Below, one piece after another: positions 9,273-16,139 of a stretch of DNA of 32,046 nt. Every line of letters begins with the position of its first letter. The first letter of the stretch is position 1. The notes beneath the pieces were generated by a model. It was not told the origin of the DNA. It was given only the letters and a program-made list of their open reading frames with translations, and searched no databases. Source of the stretch: an uncultured Bacteroidales bacterium (GTDB taxonomy: Bacteria > Bacteroidota > Bacteroidia > Bacteroidales > Paludibacteraceae); the NCBI GenBank assembly GCA_946187695.1, contig CAMHSB010000023.1, forward strand, positions 1 to 32,046, written 5' to 3'. A program made the translations under genes and the position numbers.

Positions 9273-9303
9273 CAAAAGTACTGCTTTTTTGCGACATATG
9301 CAA
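9273..9303 (-). promoter_or_regulatory. Bacteroidetes-type promoter of the nadK operon
   Basis: On the minus strand TTG (9301-9303) is followed after 20 nt by TACTTTTG (9273-9280). The -33 is extended as TTGCATATGTC and the spacer has an A6 tract. The divergent metallo-hydrolase promoter lies 38 bp away. Confidence 0.75.
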
Positions 9304-9340
9304 ATTTTCCTGTGTTTTTTCCTAAAAAACAAGTTTTCTC

Positions 9341-9371
9341 TTGTGTATTTCAAAAAAAAGCAGTAAATTTG
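9341..9371 (+). promoter_or_regulatory. Bacteroidetes-type promoter of the metallo-hydrolase gene
   Basis: TTG (9341-9343) is followed by 20 nt containing an A8 tract and then TAAATTTG (9364-9371). This is 21 nt upstream of ATG 9393, so the mRNA leader must be very short. Confidence 0.75.
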
Positions 9372-9392
9372 CCGTGCAAATCGAAATTGAAC

Positions 9393-10862
9393 ATGAAAAT
9401 ACAATTCTTAGGTGCCATTCGTGAGGTGACGGGCAGTAAGCATCTGATCACCACCGATTCCGGTCATACGATCCTGCTGGACTGCGGTATGTACCAGGGT
9501 AAAGGTCTGGAGACCGATGCCGATAACCGCGACTTAGGTTTTGATCCCGCCAAGTTGGATTGCATCGTGCTCTCCCATGCGCATATAGACCATTCAGGCC
9601 TGATTCCGTACGTGGTGAAGAACGGTTTTAAAGGCGATATTTACTGCACCCCCGCGACGCGCGATCTGTGTGCACTCATGCTCGCCGACACCGCTTTTAT
9701 CCAGGAGCAGGATGTGCGTACGTACAACAAGAAGATCGACAAGCAGAACCCGCATAAGGAGAAGGGCAAGAAATACTTCATCGAGCCGCTGTACAACCAG
9801 CAGGATGTCAACCGCGCAATGAAACATTTCGTGACCTACAGTTACGACCGCCGTTTCCGGTTGTTCGACGATGTGCTGCTTACCTTTACCAACTCCGGCC
9901 ACATGCTCGGTGGGGCGATTTGTAGTTTGGAAGTGTATGAGGAGGAAAAGAGTGAAGGAGTGAAAGAGTTAAAGAGTGAAGGGAAGAAGGTATGGAAGCG
10001 CATCACCTATACGGGCGATATCGGACGGCCTCATTCGCATATCCTGCCGCCGCCGCAACTCTTCCCGCAATGCGATTACCTGATCTGTGAGTCCACCTAT
10101 GGTGACCGGTTGCATGACGAGGACGAAGTGACCGAAGAGCAGTTGCTCGGTATCGTGGATGACACCTGCGTCTATCGCAAGGGTCAGTTGCTGATTCCTT
10201 CATTTTCTGTGGGCCGTACGCAGGAGATCGTCTATGTGTTGAACCAGCTCTACAACGACGGTCGTCTGCCGCAGATACCGGTTTATGTGGACAGCCCGAT
10301 GAGTACGAACGCCACCCAGATATTCCGGCTCTACCTCGATGAGTTGAGTGACGAAGTGCGCGACACGGTGCAGTACGACGCTGATCCGTTCGGGTTTAAT
10401 ACGCTGCGTTACATCACGGACATCAGTGATTCCAAAGCGCTCAACCACAAGGAAGAACCCTGTATCATCATCTCCGCTTCGGGCATGCTGGAGGCCGGAC
10501 GTATCAAGCATCACGTGGCGAATCATATATCCGATCCGCGATGCACGGTGCTGATCGTCGGTTACTGCGCCCCGACGACCCTCGGTGCACGTATCCAGGA
10601 ACCCGGACTGCAGTGGATATCTATCTTCGGACAGGACCGTAAGATAAAAGCGCAGATCACCAAGTTGGAGGGTTTCTCCGGACACGGTGACTACCGCGAG
10701 ATGCTCGATTATCTGACGCGCAGTCTGATGGCAGACCAAGTGAAACAGGTGTTTGTGGTGCACGGCGAAGAAGAGGCGGCCGCGACGTATAAGGGGCATC
10801 TGGAGGAAGCGGGATTTAAGCACGTAGAGGTACCCGAAAAGGGCCAAACGGTTGAATTATAG
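9393..10862 (+). CDS. MBL-fold, beta-CASP metallo-hydrolase (putative RNase)
   Basis: Metallo-beta-lactamase fold protein with beta-CASP and RNA-specificity domains, related to CPSF73/Ysh1-type nucleases; a role in RNA processing is inferred from family. Zinc ligands H62, H64, D66 and H67 (SHAHIDHSG) are present. So are the downstream NSGHMLGGA histidine, TGDIGR, ESTYGDR, the beta-CASP motif SASGMLEAGRIKHH and GFSGHGD. The 489-residue length is slightly above usual. An odd Lys/Glu-rich insert at about residues 185-201 (EEEKSEGVKELKSEGKK), between strands of the MBL core, is encoded by an AAAGAGTG octamer repeat. The start at ATG 9393 follows the promoter; the longer upstream reading would run back through both divergent promoters into nadK. 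Confidence 0.93.
   Translation: MKIQFLGAIREVTGSKHLITTDSGHTILLDCGMYQGKGLETDADNRDLGFDPAKLDCIVLSHAHIDHSGLIPYVVKNGFKGDIYCTPATRDLCALMLADTAFIQEQDVRTYNKKIDKQNPHKEKGKKYFIEPLYNQQDVNRAMKHFVTYSYDRRFRLFDDVLLTFTNSGHMLGGAICSLEVYEEEKSEGVKELKSEGKKVWKRITYTGDIGRPHSHILPPPQLFPQCDYLICESTYGDRLHDEDEVTEEQLLGIVDDTCVYRKGQLLIPSFSVGRTQEIVYVLNQLYNDGRLPQIPVYVDSPMSTNATQIFRLYLDELSDEVRDTVQYDADPFGFNTLRYITDISDSKALNHKEEPCIIISASGMLEAGRIKHHVANHISDPRCTVLIVGYCAPTTLGARIQEPGLQWISIFGQDRKIKAQITKLEGFSGHGDYREMLDYLTRSLMADQVKQVFVVHGEEEAAATYKGHLEEAGFKHVEVPEKGQTVEL
9947..9986. repeat. Octamer repeat inside the metallo-hydrolase gene
   Basis: Units AAAGAGTG, AAGGAGTG, AAAGAGTT, AAAGAGTG and AAGGGAAG lie in tandem within the coding region. 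Three units equal eight codons, so the frame can be kept. The sequence resembles the AAAGTGG and AAAGTTG heptads found in the acyltransferase gene and between the two permease genes. Confidence 0.65.
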
Positions 10863-10881
10863 CATTTTTTTGCAAATAAAT

Positions 10882-10912
10882 TTGCATAAATCAAAAAAAA
10901 GCAGTAATTTTG
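10882..10912 (+). promoter_or_regulatory. Bacteroidetes-type promoter of tRNA-Pro (and perhaps the downstream operon)
   Basis: TTG (10882-10884), 20 nt with an A8 tract, then TAATTTTG (10905-10912). It lies about 87 nt upstream of the mature tRNA 5' end, so the primary transcript carries a long structured leader. Confidence 0.75.
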
Positions 10913-10940
10913 CAGCCGCTTTTCGGATAAGCATGGGCTC

Positions 10941-11012
10941 GGTAGTAGTTCTTATCTCGCTTCGCTCGAACGATTTACTACCCGCTCTGCAAAGCCGAGC
11001 GGGTAGTAGTTC
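10941..11012. repeat. Direct and inverted copies of the tRNA-Pro 5' end in its own leader
   Basis: GGTAGTAGTTC occurs at 10941-10951 and again as tRNA nucleotides 3-13 (11002-11012). Between them, TACTACCCGCTC (10976-10987) is a perfect 12-bp inverted complement of GAGCGGGTAGTA (10997-11008), which spans the tRNA 5' boundary; the loop is 9 nt. GAAC at 10968-10971 extends the inverted copy into the D-stem sequence GTTC, with a small indel. Confidence 0.85.
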
Positions 11013-11074
11013 AGCCCGGTTAGAATGCCTGCTTTGGGAGCAGGAGGTCGTGAGTTCGAATCTCGCCTACCCGA
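11000..11074 (+). tRNA. tRNA-Pro (anticodon TGG)
   Basis: The cloverleaf is complete. The acceptor CGGGTAG pairs with CTACCCG and the discriminator is A11074. The D-stem is GTTC/GAAT. The anticodon stem CCTGC/GCAGG holds the loop TTTGGGA (anticodon TGG). The T-arm is GTGAG-TTCGAAT-CTCGC. The 3' CCA is not encoded (CAA follows), so CCA must be added after transcription. Confidence 0.97.
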
Positions 11075-11078
11075 CAAG

Positions 11079-11104
11079 GAACCACGGAAGTGGTTCTTTT
11101 TTTT
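11079..11104 (+). terminator. Rho-independent terminator after tRNA-Pro
   Basis: Perfect 7-bp stem GAACCAC / GTGGTTC with a GGAA loop, followed by eight T residues. It ends only 8 nt before the ATG of the HAD gene. Read-through would be needed if that gene depends on the tRNA promoter. Confidence 0.85.
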
Positions 11105-11112
11105 AGTTTAAG

Positions 11113-11742
11113 ATGAAGTACAAAGCTATTTTTATTGATATTGACGATACGCTACTCGACTACATTCCTTGTTGTCGGGAGGCGTTTGAGGCGGCACTTC
11201 CCGAGCATCCGGAGTACTTCGAAATCTTCTTTGAGATAAGCGGTCGGCTCTTCTCCGAGGCCAAGCACGGCTTGCATACGATCGCCGAAGTGATGGAGCT
11301 GTACCCCAAGGAGTTCATTGCTACGATTGGCTATCCGGAGTCGGCGGTGGATCCGTTCAAGCACGCTTTCCGCGCGGCATGGGGTACGACCCACACGCTC
11401 GTTCCCGAGGCACGCGAGATGCTCGAGCAGCTGCAGGCCAAAGGGTACCGGCTCTTCGCTGCCTCCAACAGTTTCGGTCATCTGCAGCGTTCGCGTCTGG
11501 AGCACGCAGGCATCCTGCCGTTCTTCGAAGATACGTATATCTCGATGGACATCGGGTACGACAAACCCGACGTGCGTTTTTATGAGGAAGCCCTGCGTCG
11601 CTGCGGTTTGCAGCCCTCGGAGGTGCTGATGATAGGCGACTCGATGACGACCGATATTCTTGGTGCACAAGCGGCAGGCATGGACGCGCTCTTCTTTAAT
11701 AGAAAGAATGACTCATTACTAAATATTATAAAAGATTTATAA
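11113..11742 (+). CDS. HAD-superfamily hydrolase, YjjG-like (putative nucleotidase)
   Basis: Haloacid-dehalogenase-fold phosphatase of 209 residues. Motif I is DIDDT with nucleophile D9 and acid D11. Motif II is probably the serine of AASNSFG. The motif III lysine is in GYDKPD, and motif IV is GDSMTTDILGAQAAG near residues 175-189. The sequence from MKYKAIF and the long helical cap resemble the YjjG group, which dephosphorylates non-canonical pyrimidine nucleotides; the exact substrate is inference. The ATG lies 8 nt after the tRNA-Pro terminator and no TAnnTTTG element separates them. The acyltransferase gene follows after 10 nt. Confidence 0.88.
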   Translation: MKYKAIFIDIDDTLLDYIPCCREAFEAALPEHPEYFEIFFEISGRLFSEAKHGLHTIAEVMELYPKEFIATIGYPESAVDPFKHAFRAAWGTTHTLVPEAREMLEQLQAKGYRLFAASNSFGHLQRSRLEHAGILPFFEDTYISMDIGYDKPDVRFYEEALRRCGLQPSEVLMIGDSMTTDILGAQAAGMDALFFNRKNDSLLNIIKDL

Positions 11743-11752
11743 AAAATATTCA

Positions 11753-12430
11753 ATGAATAGATTCACTCTTGGTAAAATAACGAAGTTCTTCTTTCACTGG
11801 CATTACGACATTCGGGTGACGGGGGAGGAGTTGCTGCGCGACGAGGCGGTGCATCTGGTGCTGCCGAACCACACAGCGTATATCGACCCGCTTCTGCTCT
11901 TCTCCGAAGAGTGGTGGCTGCCGATCTGTCCGCTGACGGACGAACTGTTCATGCGGCATTGGTTCTACGGCTATATCCTCCGCAAAGCGGATGCGATTGA
12001 GGTGCCGGATCTGATGAAAGTGGAGAGTGGAAAGTCGAAAGTGGATAGTTTAAAGGACAAGGCGAATGCTGCGGGTCAACTGAGCCGCATCGTGCTGGAC
12101 AGTCTGGCGGCCGGCAAGCAGATCTGTTTCTATCCCTCGGGGCACGTGAAGACGGTGGATAAGGAAGTGATCGGCAACCGCAGGTTGGCATACGAGGTAT
12201 GCCGCGAACTGCCTGCCGGCGTGAAGGTCATCCTTTGCCGCATGCGCGGACTGGAGAGCAGTCGGTTCTCCAAACTGAAACCGAAGAAACGCATGTGGCG
12301 GCGCACGGTGACGATGCATTTCGAGGACATGACTGAGACCGTTCAGACTTGGGCAAAGACCCTCGACCGAAGAGCTTTTAACGAAAAATTAGAACAATGG
12401 TATAATGCTGGCACGCTTTTTGTTGCATAG
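11753..12430 (+). CDS. PlsC-like glycerophospholipid acyltransferase
   Basis: Member of the lysophospholipid acyltransferase (LPLAT/PlsC) superfamily, 225 residues. It would esterify lysophosphatidate or a related acceptor at the inner membrane. Motif I is the HX4D box NHTAYID (H40, D45). A motif III-like FYPSGHV stands at about residue 125, where many relatives have FPEGTR, so the acceptor specificity is uncertain. Residues about 88-101 (KVESGKSKVDSLKD) are encoded by a heptad repeat and look like an acquired insert. It is followed after 25 nt by the TolC gene. Its place ahead of an export operon may be coincidental. Confidence 0.82.
   Translation: MNRFTLGKITKFFFHWHYDIRVTGEELLRDEAVHLVLPNHTAYIDPLLLFSEEWWLPICPLTDELFMRHWFYGYILRKADAIEVPDLMKVESGKSKVDSLKDKANAAGQLSRIVLDSLAAGKQICFYPSGHVKTVDKEVIGNRRLAYEVCRELPAGVKVILCRMRGLESSRFSKLKPKKRMWRRTVTMHFEDMTETVQTWAKTLDRRAFNEKLEQWYNAGTLFVA
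12017..12051. repeat. Heptad repeat inside the acyltransferase gene
   Basis: Five 7-bp units, AAAGTGG, AGAGTGG, AAAGTCG, AAAGTGG, ATAGTTT, are followed by AAAGGAC. They are within the coding region and closely resemble the AAAGTTG array at 16108-16139. Confidence 0.75.
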
Positions 12431-12455
12431 CATGCGGCTAAAAAACTATTAAACG

Positions 12456-13943
12456 ATGAGAAAAATACAACATATCGTACTCTGTATTCTGTGTTCGGTA
12501 CTCTATACTCCTTTATTCGCCGGCGACACCTTGCACTACAGCTTGGCGCAGTGCCGCGATCTGGCGTTGACATCCGGTAATGCATCCAAAGCGCAGCAGG
12601 AGACCCAACTGGCAGCCAAGTATAACCGTCAGGCGGCTCTGGCGGCGATGTTCCCCCGTATCACGGCGAACGGCAGTTATATGTGGAACTCCCTCGATGC
12701 CCATTTATTGGCTAACTCGACCGCCCTCTCGTTCGGTACGGCGACCGTGAATCCGGACGGCACCTCGTCTTTCGTATGGAGCGGAGAGAGTACGCTCGGT
12801 AAGATGGAGACGGCCGCTAAGGGAACGATTTTCGAGGATGCGGTGAAGGACATCGAAGCGAAAGCCGGACAGAAGATTGCAGATGCGTATCAGGTGCTGT
12901 ATGACAAATTGTCACCCGACCTGAGGCATGTGCTGGTGGCACAAGTCGGAATCACGCAGCCTATCTGGGTAGGCGGACGACTGATTCAGCTCTACAAGAT
13001 CGCGCAGGCGACGGAGGACATCGCTTCCATCGAGTCCGAGGCCAAGCGGGAGACGACGATCTATGCGGTGGATGAGGCTTATTGGCGCGTAGTGTCCGTG
13101 TCGAAGAAGAAAGAGCTGGCGAACCAATACTACAACCTGCTTGTGCAACTCGAACAGGACGTGCAGAACGCCCTCGATGAGGGACTGGTGACACAGGCGG
13201 ACTTGCTCAAGGTGACGACCAAACGCGGGGAGGCAGAGGTGAAGAAACTGCAGGCAGAGAACGGACTGACGCTGTCGAACATGGCGCTCGCGCAGGTGTG
13301 CGGTCTGCCGCTCTCTACGGCTTTTGCGCTGGACGAGAAAGGCATTGACGAGACCTCGCTGCCGGTGGATTCAGTGGATGCCGAAGCGGCGGTTGCCAAC
13401 CGCTCGGAGATACAGCTGTTGGAGCAGGCAGAGAAGATCGCCAAGTCTAATGCCAAGCTCGCTGCTGCCGGCTTGCAACCGAACATCATCGCTTCGGCGG
13501 GATATATCTACACGAACCCCAACGTCGATAACGGCTTCAGCAGCAACTGGGACGGTAAGGGCTTCTTCTCCGCGGGCGTGGTGGTCAACGTGCCGATCGT
13601 GCATGCGGACGATATCCTGCGTTACAAAGCTGCCAAGCACACGGCGAATGCGGTAGCCCTCAAGACCGAGGAGACCCGTGAACTGCTCACGCTGCAGACC
13701 ACGCAGGCGAACCAGAAACTGGTGGAGGCGCAGCAGAAGATCGTGCTGGCACGTCTGACGCAGAACAACGCCGCCGAGGTGCTCCGCATGGCGCAGGAGT
13801 CGTACGACGCCGGTATGATCACCGCCTCCGAACTGATGCAGGCCCAGACGGCATGGCTCGCGGCAGCCACCGACCTCGTTGATGCCGAGGTGGAGGCGAA
13901 GACAACTGAAACACTCTTACGTAAATATTTAGGAAAACTGTGA
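12456..13943 (+). CDS. TolC-family outer-membrane efflux protein
   Basis: Outer-membrane channel of a tripartite exporter. The 495-residue protein begins with a signal peptide (MRKIQHIVLCILCSVLYTPLFAG). It has two helical-barrel repeats separated by strand segments: SYMWNS and VGITQPIWVGG in the first, ASAGYIYTNP and VNVPIV in the second, typical of the OEP family. Long heptad-rich helices include AEVLRMAQESYDAGMITASELMQAQ. The hydrophobic core of the signal peptide is encoded by a 7-bp repeat (GTACTCT type). It is followed by the HlyD gene after a single base, so the two are certainly co-transcribed. There is no promoter motif between the acyltransferase and this gene. Confidence 0.93.
   Translation: MRKIQHIVLCILCSVLYTPLFAGDTLHYSLAQCRDLALTSGNASKAQQETQLAAKYNRQAALAAMFPRITANGSYMWNSLDAHLLANSTALSFGTATVNPDGTSSFVWSGESTLGKMETAAKGTIFEDAVKDIEAKAGQKIADAYQVLYDKLSPDLRHVLVAQVGITQPIWVGGRLIQLYKIAQATEDIASIESEAKRETTIYAVDEAYWRVVSVSKKKELANQYYNLLVQLEQDVQNALDEGLVTQADLLKVTTKRGEAEVKKLQAENGLTLSNMALAQVCGLPLSTAFALDEKGIDETSLPVDSVDAEAAVANRSEIQLLEQAEKIAKSNAKLAAAGLQPNIIASAGYIYTNPNVDNGFSSNWDGKGFFSAGVVVNVPIVHADDILRYKAAKHTANAVALKTEETRELLTLQTTQANQKLVEAQQKIVLARLTQNNAAEVLRMAQESYDAGMITASELMQAQTAWLAAATDLVDAEVEAKTTETLLRKYLGKL
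12477..12511. repeat. Heptad repeat encoding the TolC signal-peptide core
   Basis: Units GTACTCT, GTATTCT, GTGTTCG, GTACTCT and ATACTCC run in tandem and encode VLCILCSVLYT. A very similar array encodes the signal peptide of the endonuclease at 21461. Confidence 0.7.
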
Positions 13944-13944
13944 T

Positions 13945-14934
13945 ATGAAGAAAGTGAAAGAAGGAAGTCTGCTGTTCGGACTGATTGCGTTGCTGACAGT
14001 GGTTGTCATTGTGGCGATCGTGGGTATCATCGCCATGCGTCCGGAGAAGATCCTCATCCAGGGAGAAGCCGAGGCGGCGGAGTACCGCGTGTCCGGTAAG
14101 GTGCCGGGACGTATCGAGGCCTATTTCTTTGAGGAAGGTGAGACGGTCAAGAAAGGCGATACGCTTGTAGCGATCTACTCCCCCGAGGTGGAAGCCAAGA
14201 AAGCCCAGGCGGTAGCGGCGCGTGAGATGGCGGAAGCCGTCAACCAGAAAGCCAAGAACGGTGCCCGCAGCGAGCAGGTGCAAGGTGCGTATGAGTTGTA
14301 CCAGAAAGCCAAAGCGGGTGAGGAGATCTACCGCAAGAGCTACGAGCGTGTACAGCGTCTGTACGACAAAGGCGTCGTGAGTGCGCAGAAACGCGATGAG
14401 GTAGAGGCGCAGTACAAAGCCGCGGAAGCAACCGTCAAGGCCGCCCGCAGTCAGTACCAGATGGCGCTCGCCGGTGCCCGTGAGGAAGATAAGGCCGCTG
14501 CTGAGGCCCAAGTAGCCAAGGTGGACGGTATCCTCCAGGAAGTAGCGGCGGCGGAGGCAGAGAAATACCTGCTGTCCCCCTGTGACGGAGAGGTGAGTGA
14601 ACTCTTCCCGAAAGTAGGCGAACTGGTCGGACAGGGTAGTCCGGTCATGTCCATCGTCGATCTGACGGATGTGTGGTTCACGTTCTCCGTTCGCGAGGAC
14701 ATGCTCTCGCGTTTCCCCTTGGGCTCCGTCATTCAAGTTACTATCCCGGCGCTCGGCGATAACGTCAAGTACTCGCTGTCCGTCACGCATGTCAAAGCGA
14801 TGGGCACGTACGCTACCTGGCGTTCGACCAAGCAGAACGGCGGTTATGATGTCCGTACTTTCGATGTGAAGTGCCGTCCGACGATGACCATTCCGAATCT
14901 TCGTCCGGGCATGACTGCGTTGGTTGCTGAATAG
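13945..14934 (+). CDS. HlyD/EmrA-family periplasmic adaptor
   Basis: Membrane-fusion subunit that links the inner-membrane transporter to TolC. The 329-residue protein has one N-terminal membrane anchor (about residues 8-30). A split biotinyl-lipoyl-like domain follows: VSGKVPGRIEAYFFEEGETVKKGDTL, resuming at LLSPCDGEVSELFPKVGELVGQG. A long Ala/Glu/Lys-rich coiled-coil hairpin lies at about residues 70-200, and a beta-barrel domain follows (VWFTFSVREDML). The coiled-coil length suits docking to TolC-type channels. The gene overlaps the first permease by one base, the G of TAG being the first base of GTG. Confidence 0.93.
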   Translation: MKKVKEGSLLFGLIALLTVVVIVAIVGIIAMRPEKILIQGEAEAAEYRVSGKVPGRIEAYFFEEGETVKKGDTLVAIYSPEVEAKKAQAVAAREMAEAVNQKAKNGARSEQVQGAYELYQKAKAGEEIYRKSYERVQRLYDKGVVSAQKRDEVEAQYKAAEATVKAARSQYQMALAGAREEDKAAAEAQVAKVDGILQEVAAAEAEKYLLSPCDGEVSELFPKVGELVGQGSPVMSIVDLTDVWFTFSVREDMLSRFPLGSVIQVTIPALGDNVKYSLSVTHVKAMGTYATWRSTKQNGGYDVRTFDVKCRPTMTIPNLRPGMTALVAE

Positions 14935-16109
14935 TGAAGACCATTCTCCTTAATATATGGCGTGTGATGGTGCGCGAACTGCATATTATGTTCGCGCGAC
15001 CGCTGTACCTCTTTGCGTCGGTTGGCGTGATGCTGCTCTCGACTTTTTTCTTCCTTACCCTCATGCAAGGAGGAACGGCGGAGCAGATGCCGATTGCGGT
15101 GGTCGATATGGATCAGACCTCCATCTCGCGGCGACTGATCCATGAGATGCAGGCGACCCCGTCGGTGGATATATGCCTCGTCACGAACTCCTATCCCGAG
15201 GCGCGCGAGGCGATGCAGCAAGGGCATTTGTACGGTATCTTCGTTATTCGCGAAGGGTTCTACCGCGATCTGGTGTCGCTCAAACGGCCGCAGATCGATT
15301 TCTATGTCACCAACTCCTACACCGTAGGTGGTAACACGGCCTACAAGCAGATGCTCACCATGGCCAACCTCGTTTCCGGTGCTTTCCAGCGCGAGGTGCT
15401 GCGTAAGAAAGGTCTGCCGGACGATGTGATCATGCATCGTATCCAACCGCTCGCGATCGAGGGCCATATGGTGGCGAACCCCTGGGGAAACTACTCCGTC
15501 TATCTGGTAAGCACCATCCTGCCGGGTATCCTCGGCCTTATCTGCCTGATGCTGACGATTTTCGCAATCGGTTTTGAGCTCAAGTCCCGTTCGTCGCACA
15601 CTTGGCTGCGGGTGGCAGGAGGGAACTACACCGTCGCCATGATCGGTAAACTCATTCCTTATACGCTGATTTACCTCATTCTCGGTATCGGTTGCCATGT
15701 CATCCTCTTCCGTTTTGCGGGCTTCCCCGTCTATGGTAGTACGGCGCGGCTGATGTTCGGTCTGGTGCTCTTTATCTTCGCGATGGAAGCGCTCGGTATC
15801 ACCCTCATCGGACTGCTGCCGACCCTGCGTGATGCCCTGTCGATAGGGGCTTTGTACTCTATGCTCGGTTTCTCACTCTCCGGGTTTACGTACCCGCAGA
15901 TGGCGATGCTGCCGCCGGTTAGAGCGCTGTCGTATATGGAGCCGCTGCGTCATTATTACCTCATTTATGTGAACGAAGCCCTGATGGCAGCGCCGGTGGA
16001 GAACAGTATCCCGAACATGCTCGCCCTGACGGTCTTCATGCTCGCCTCGCTATGCGTCGCACCGCGTCTGCATCGTGCCTTAGTTTATTGGAATTATCCG
16101 CTCAAGTAA
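14934..16109 (+). CDS. ABC-2 type transporter permease (first of two)
   Basis: Inner-membrane permease of the ABC-2 superfamily (YbhS/YhhJ-like), 391 residues. One N-terminal transmembrane segment (about residues 18-40) is followed by a large extracytoplasmic domain (PIAVVDMDQTSISRRLIHEM onward). A cluster of about five hydrophobic spans fills the C-terminal half. It starts with GTG at 14934, overlapping the hlyD stop (TAGTG), which points to translational coupling; there is no closer ATG. The pair of permeases probably forms a heterodimer. No ATP-binding subunit is encoded in the window. The substrate is unknown. Confidence 0.88.
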   Translation: MKTILLNIWRVMVRELHIMFARPLYLFASVGVMLLSTFFFLTLMQGGTAEQMPIAVVDMDQTSISRRLIHEMQATPSVDICLVTNSYPEAREAMQQGHLYGIFVIREGFYRDLVSLKRPQIDFYVTNSYTVGGNTAYKQMLTMANLVSGAFQREVLRKKGLPDDVIMHRIQPLAIEGHMVANPWGNYSVYLVSTILPGILGLICLMLTIFAIGFELKSRSSHTWLRVAGGNYTVAMIGKLIPYTLIYLILGIGCHVILFRFAGFPVYGSTARLMFGLVLFIFAMEALGITLIGLLPTLRDALSIGALYSMLGFSLSGFTYPQMAMLPPVRALSYMEPLRHYYLIYVNEALMAAPVENSIPNMLALTVFMLASLCVAPRLHRALVYWNYPLK

Positions 16110-16139
16110 AGTTGAAAGTTGAAAGTTTAAAGTTGAAAG
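16108..16139. repeat. Heptad repeat (AAAGTTG) between the permease genes
   Basis: Units AAAGTTG, AAAGTTG, AAAGTTT and AAAGTTG plus a partial AAAG fill the whole 30-bp gap and overlap the stop codon of the first permease gene. The array ends exactly at the ATG of the second. Confidence 0.85.

Noticed and set aside
10852..11106. 84-codon open frame across the tRNA-Pro gene
   Set aside because: It runs through the promoter, leader, tRNA and terminator, so it is a chance frame.
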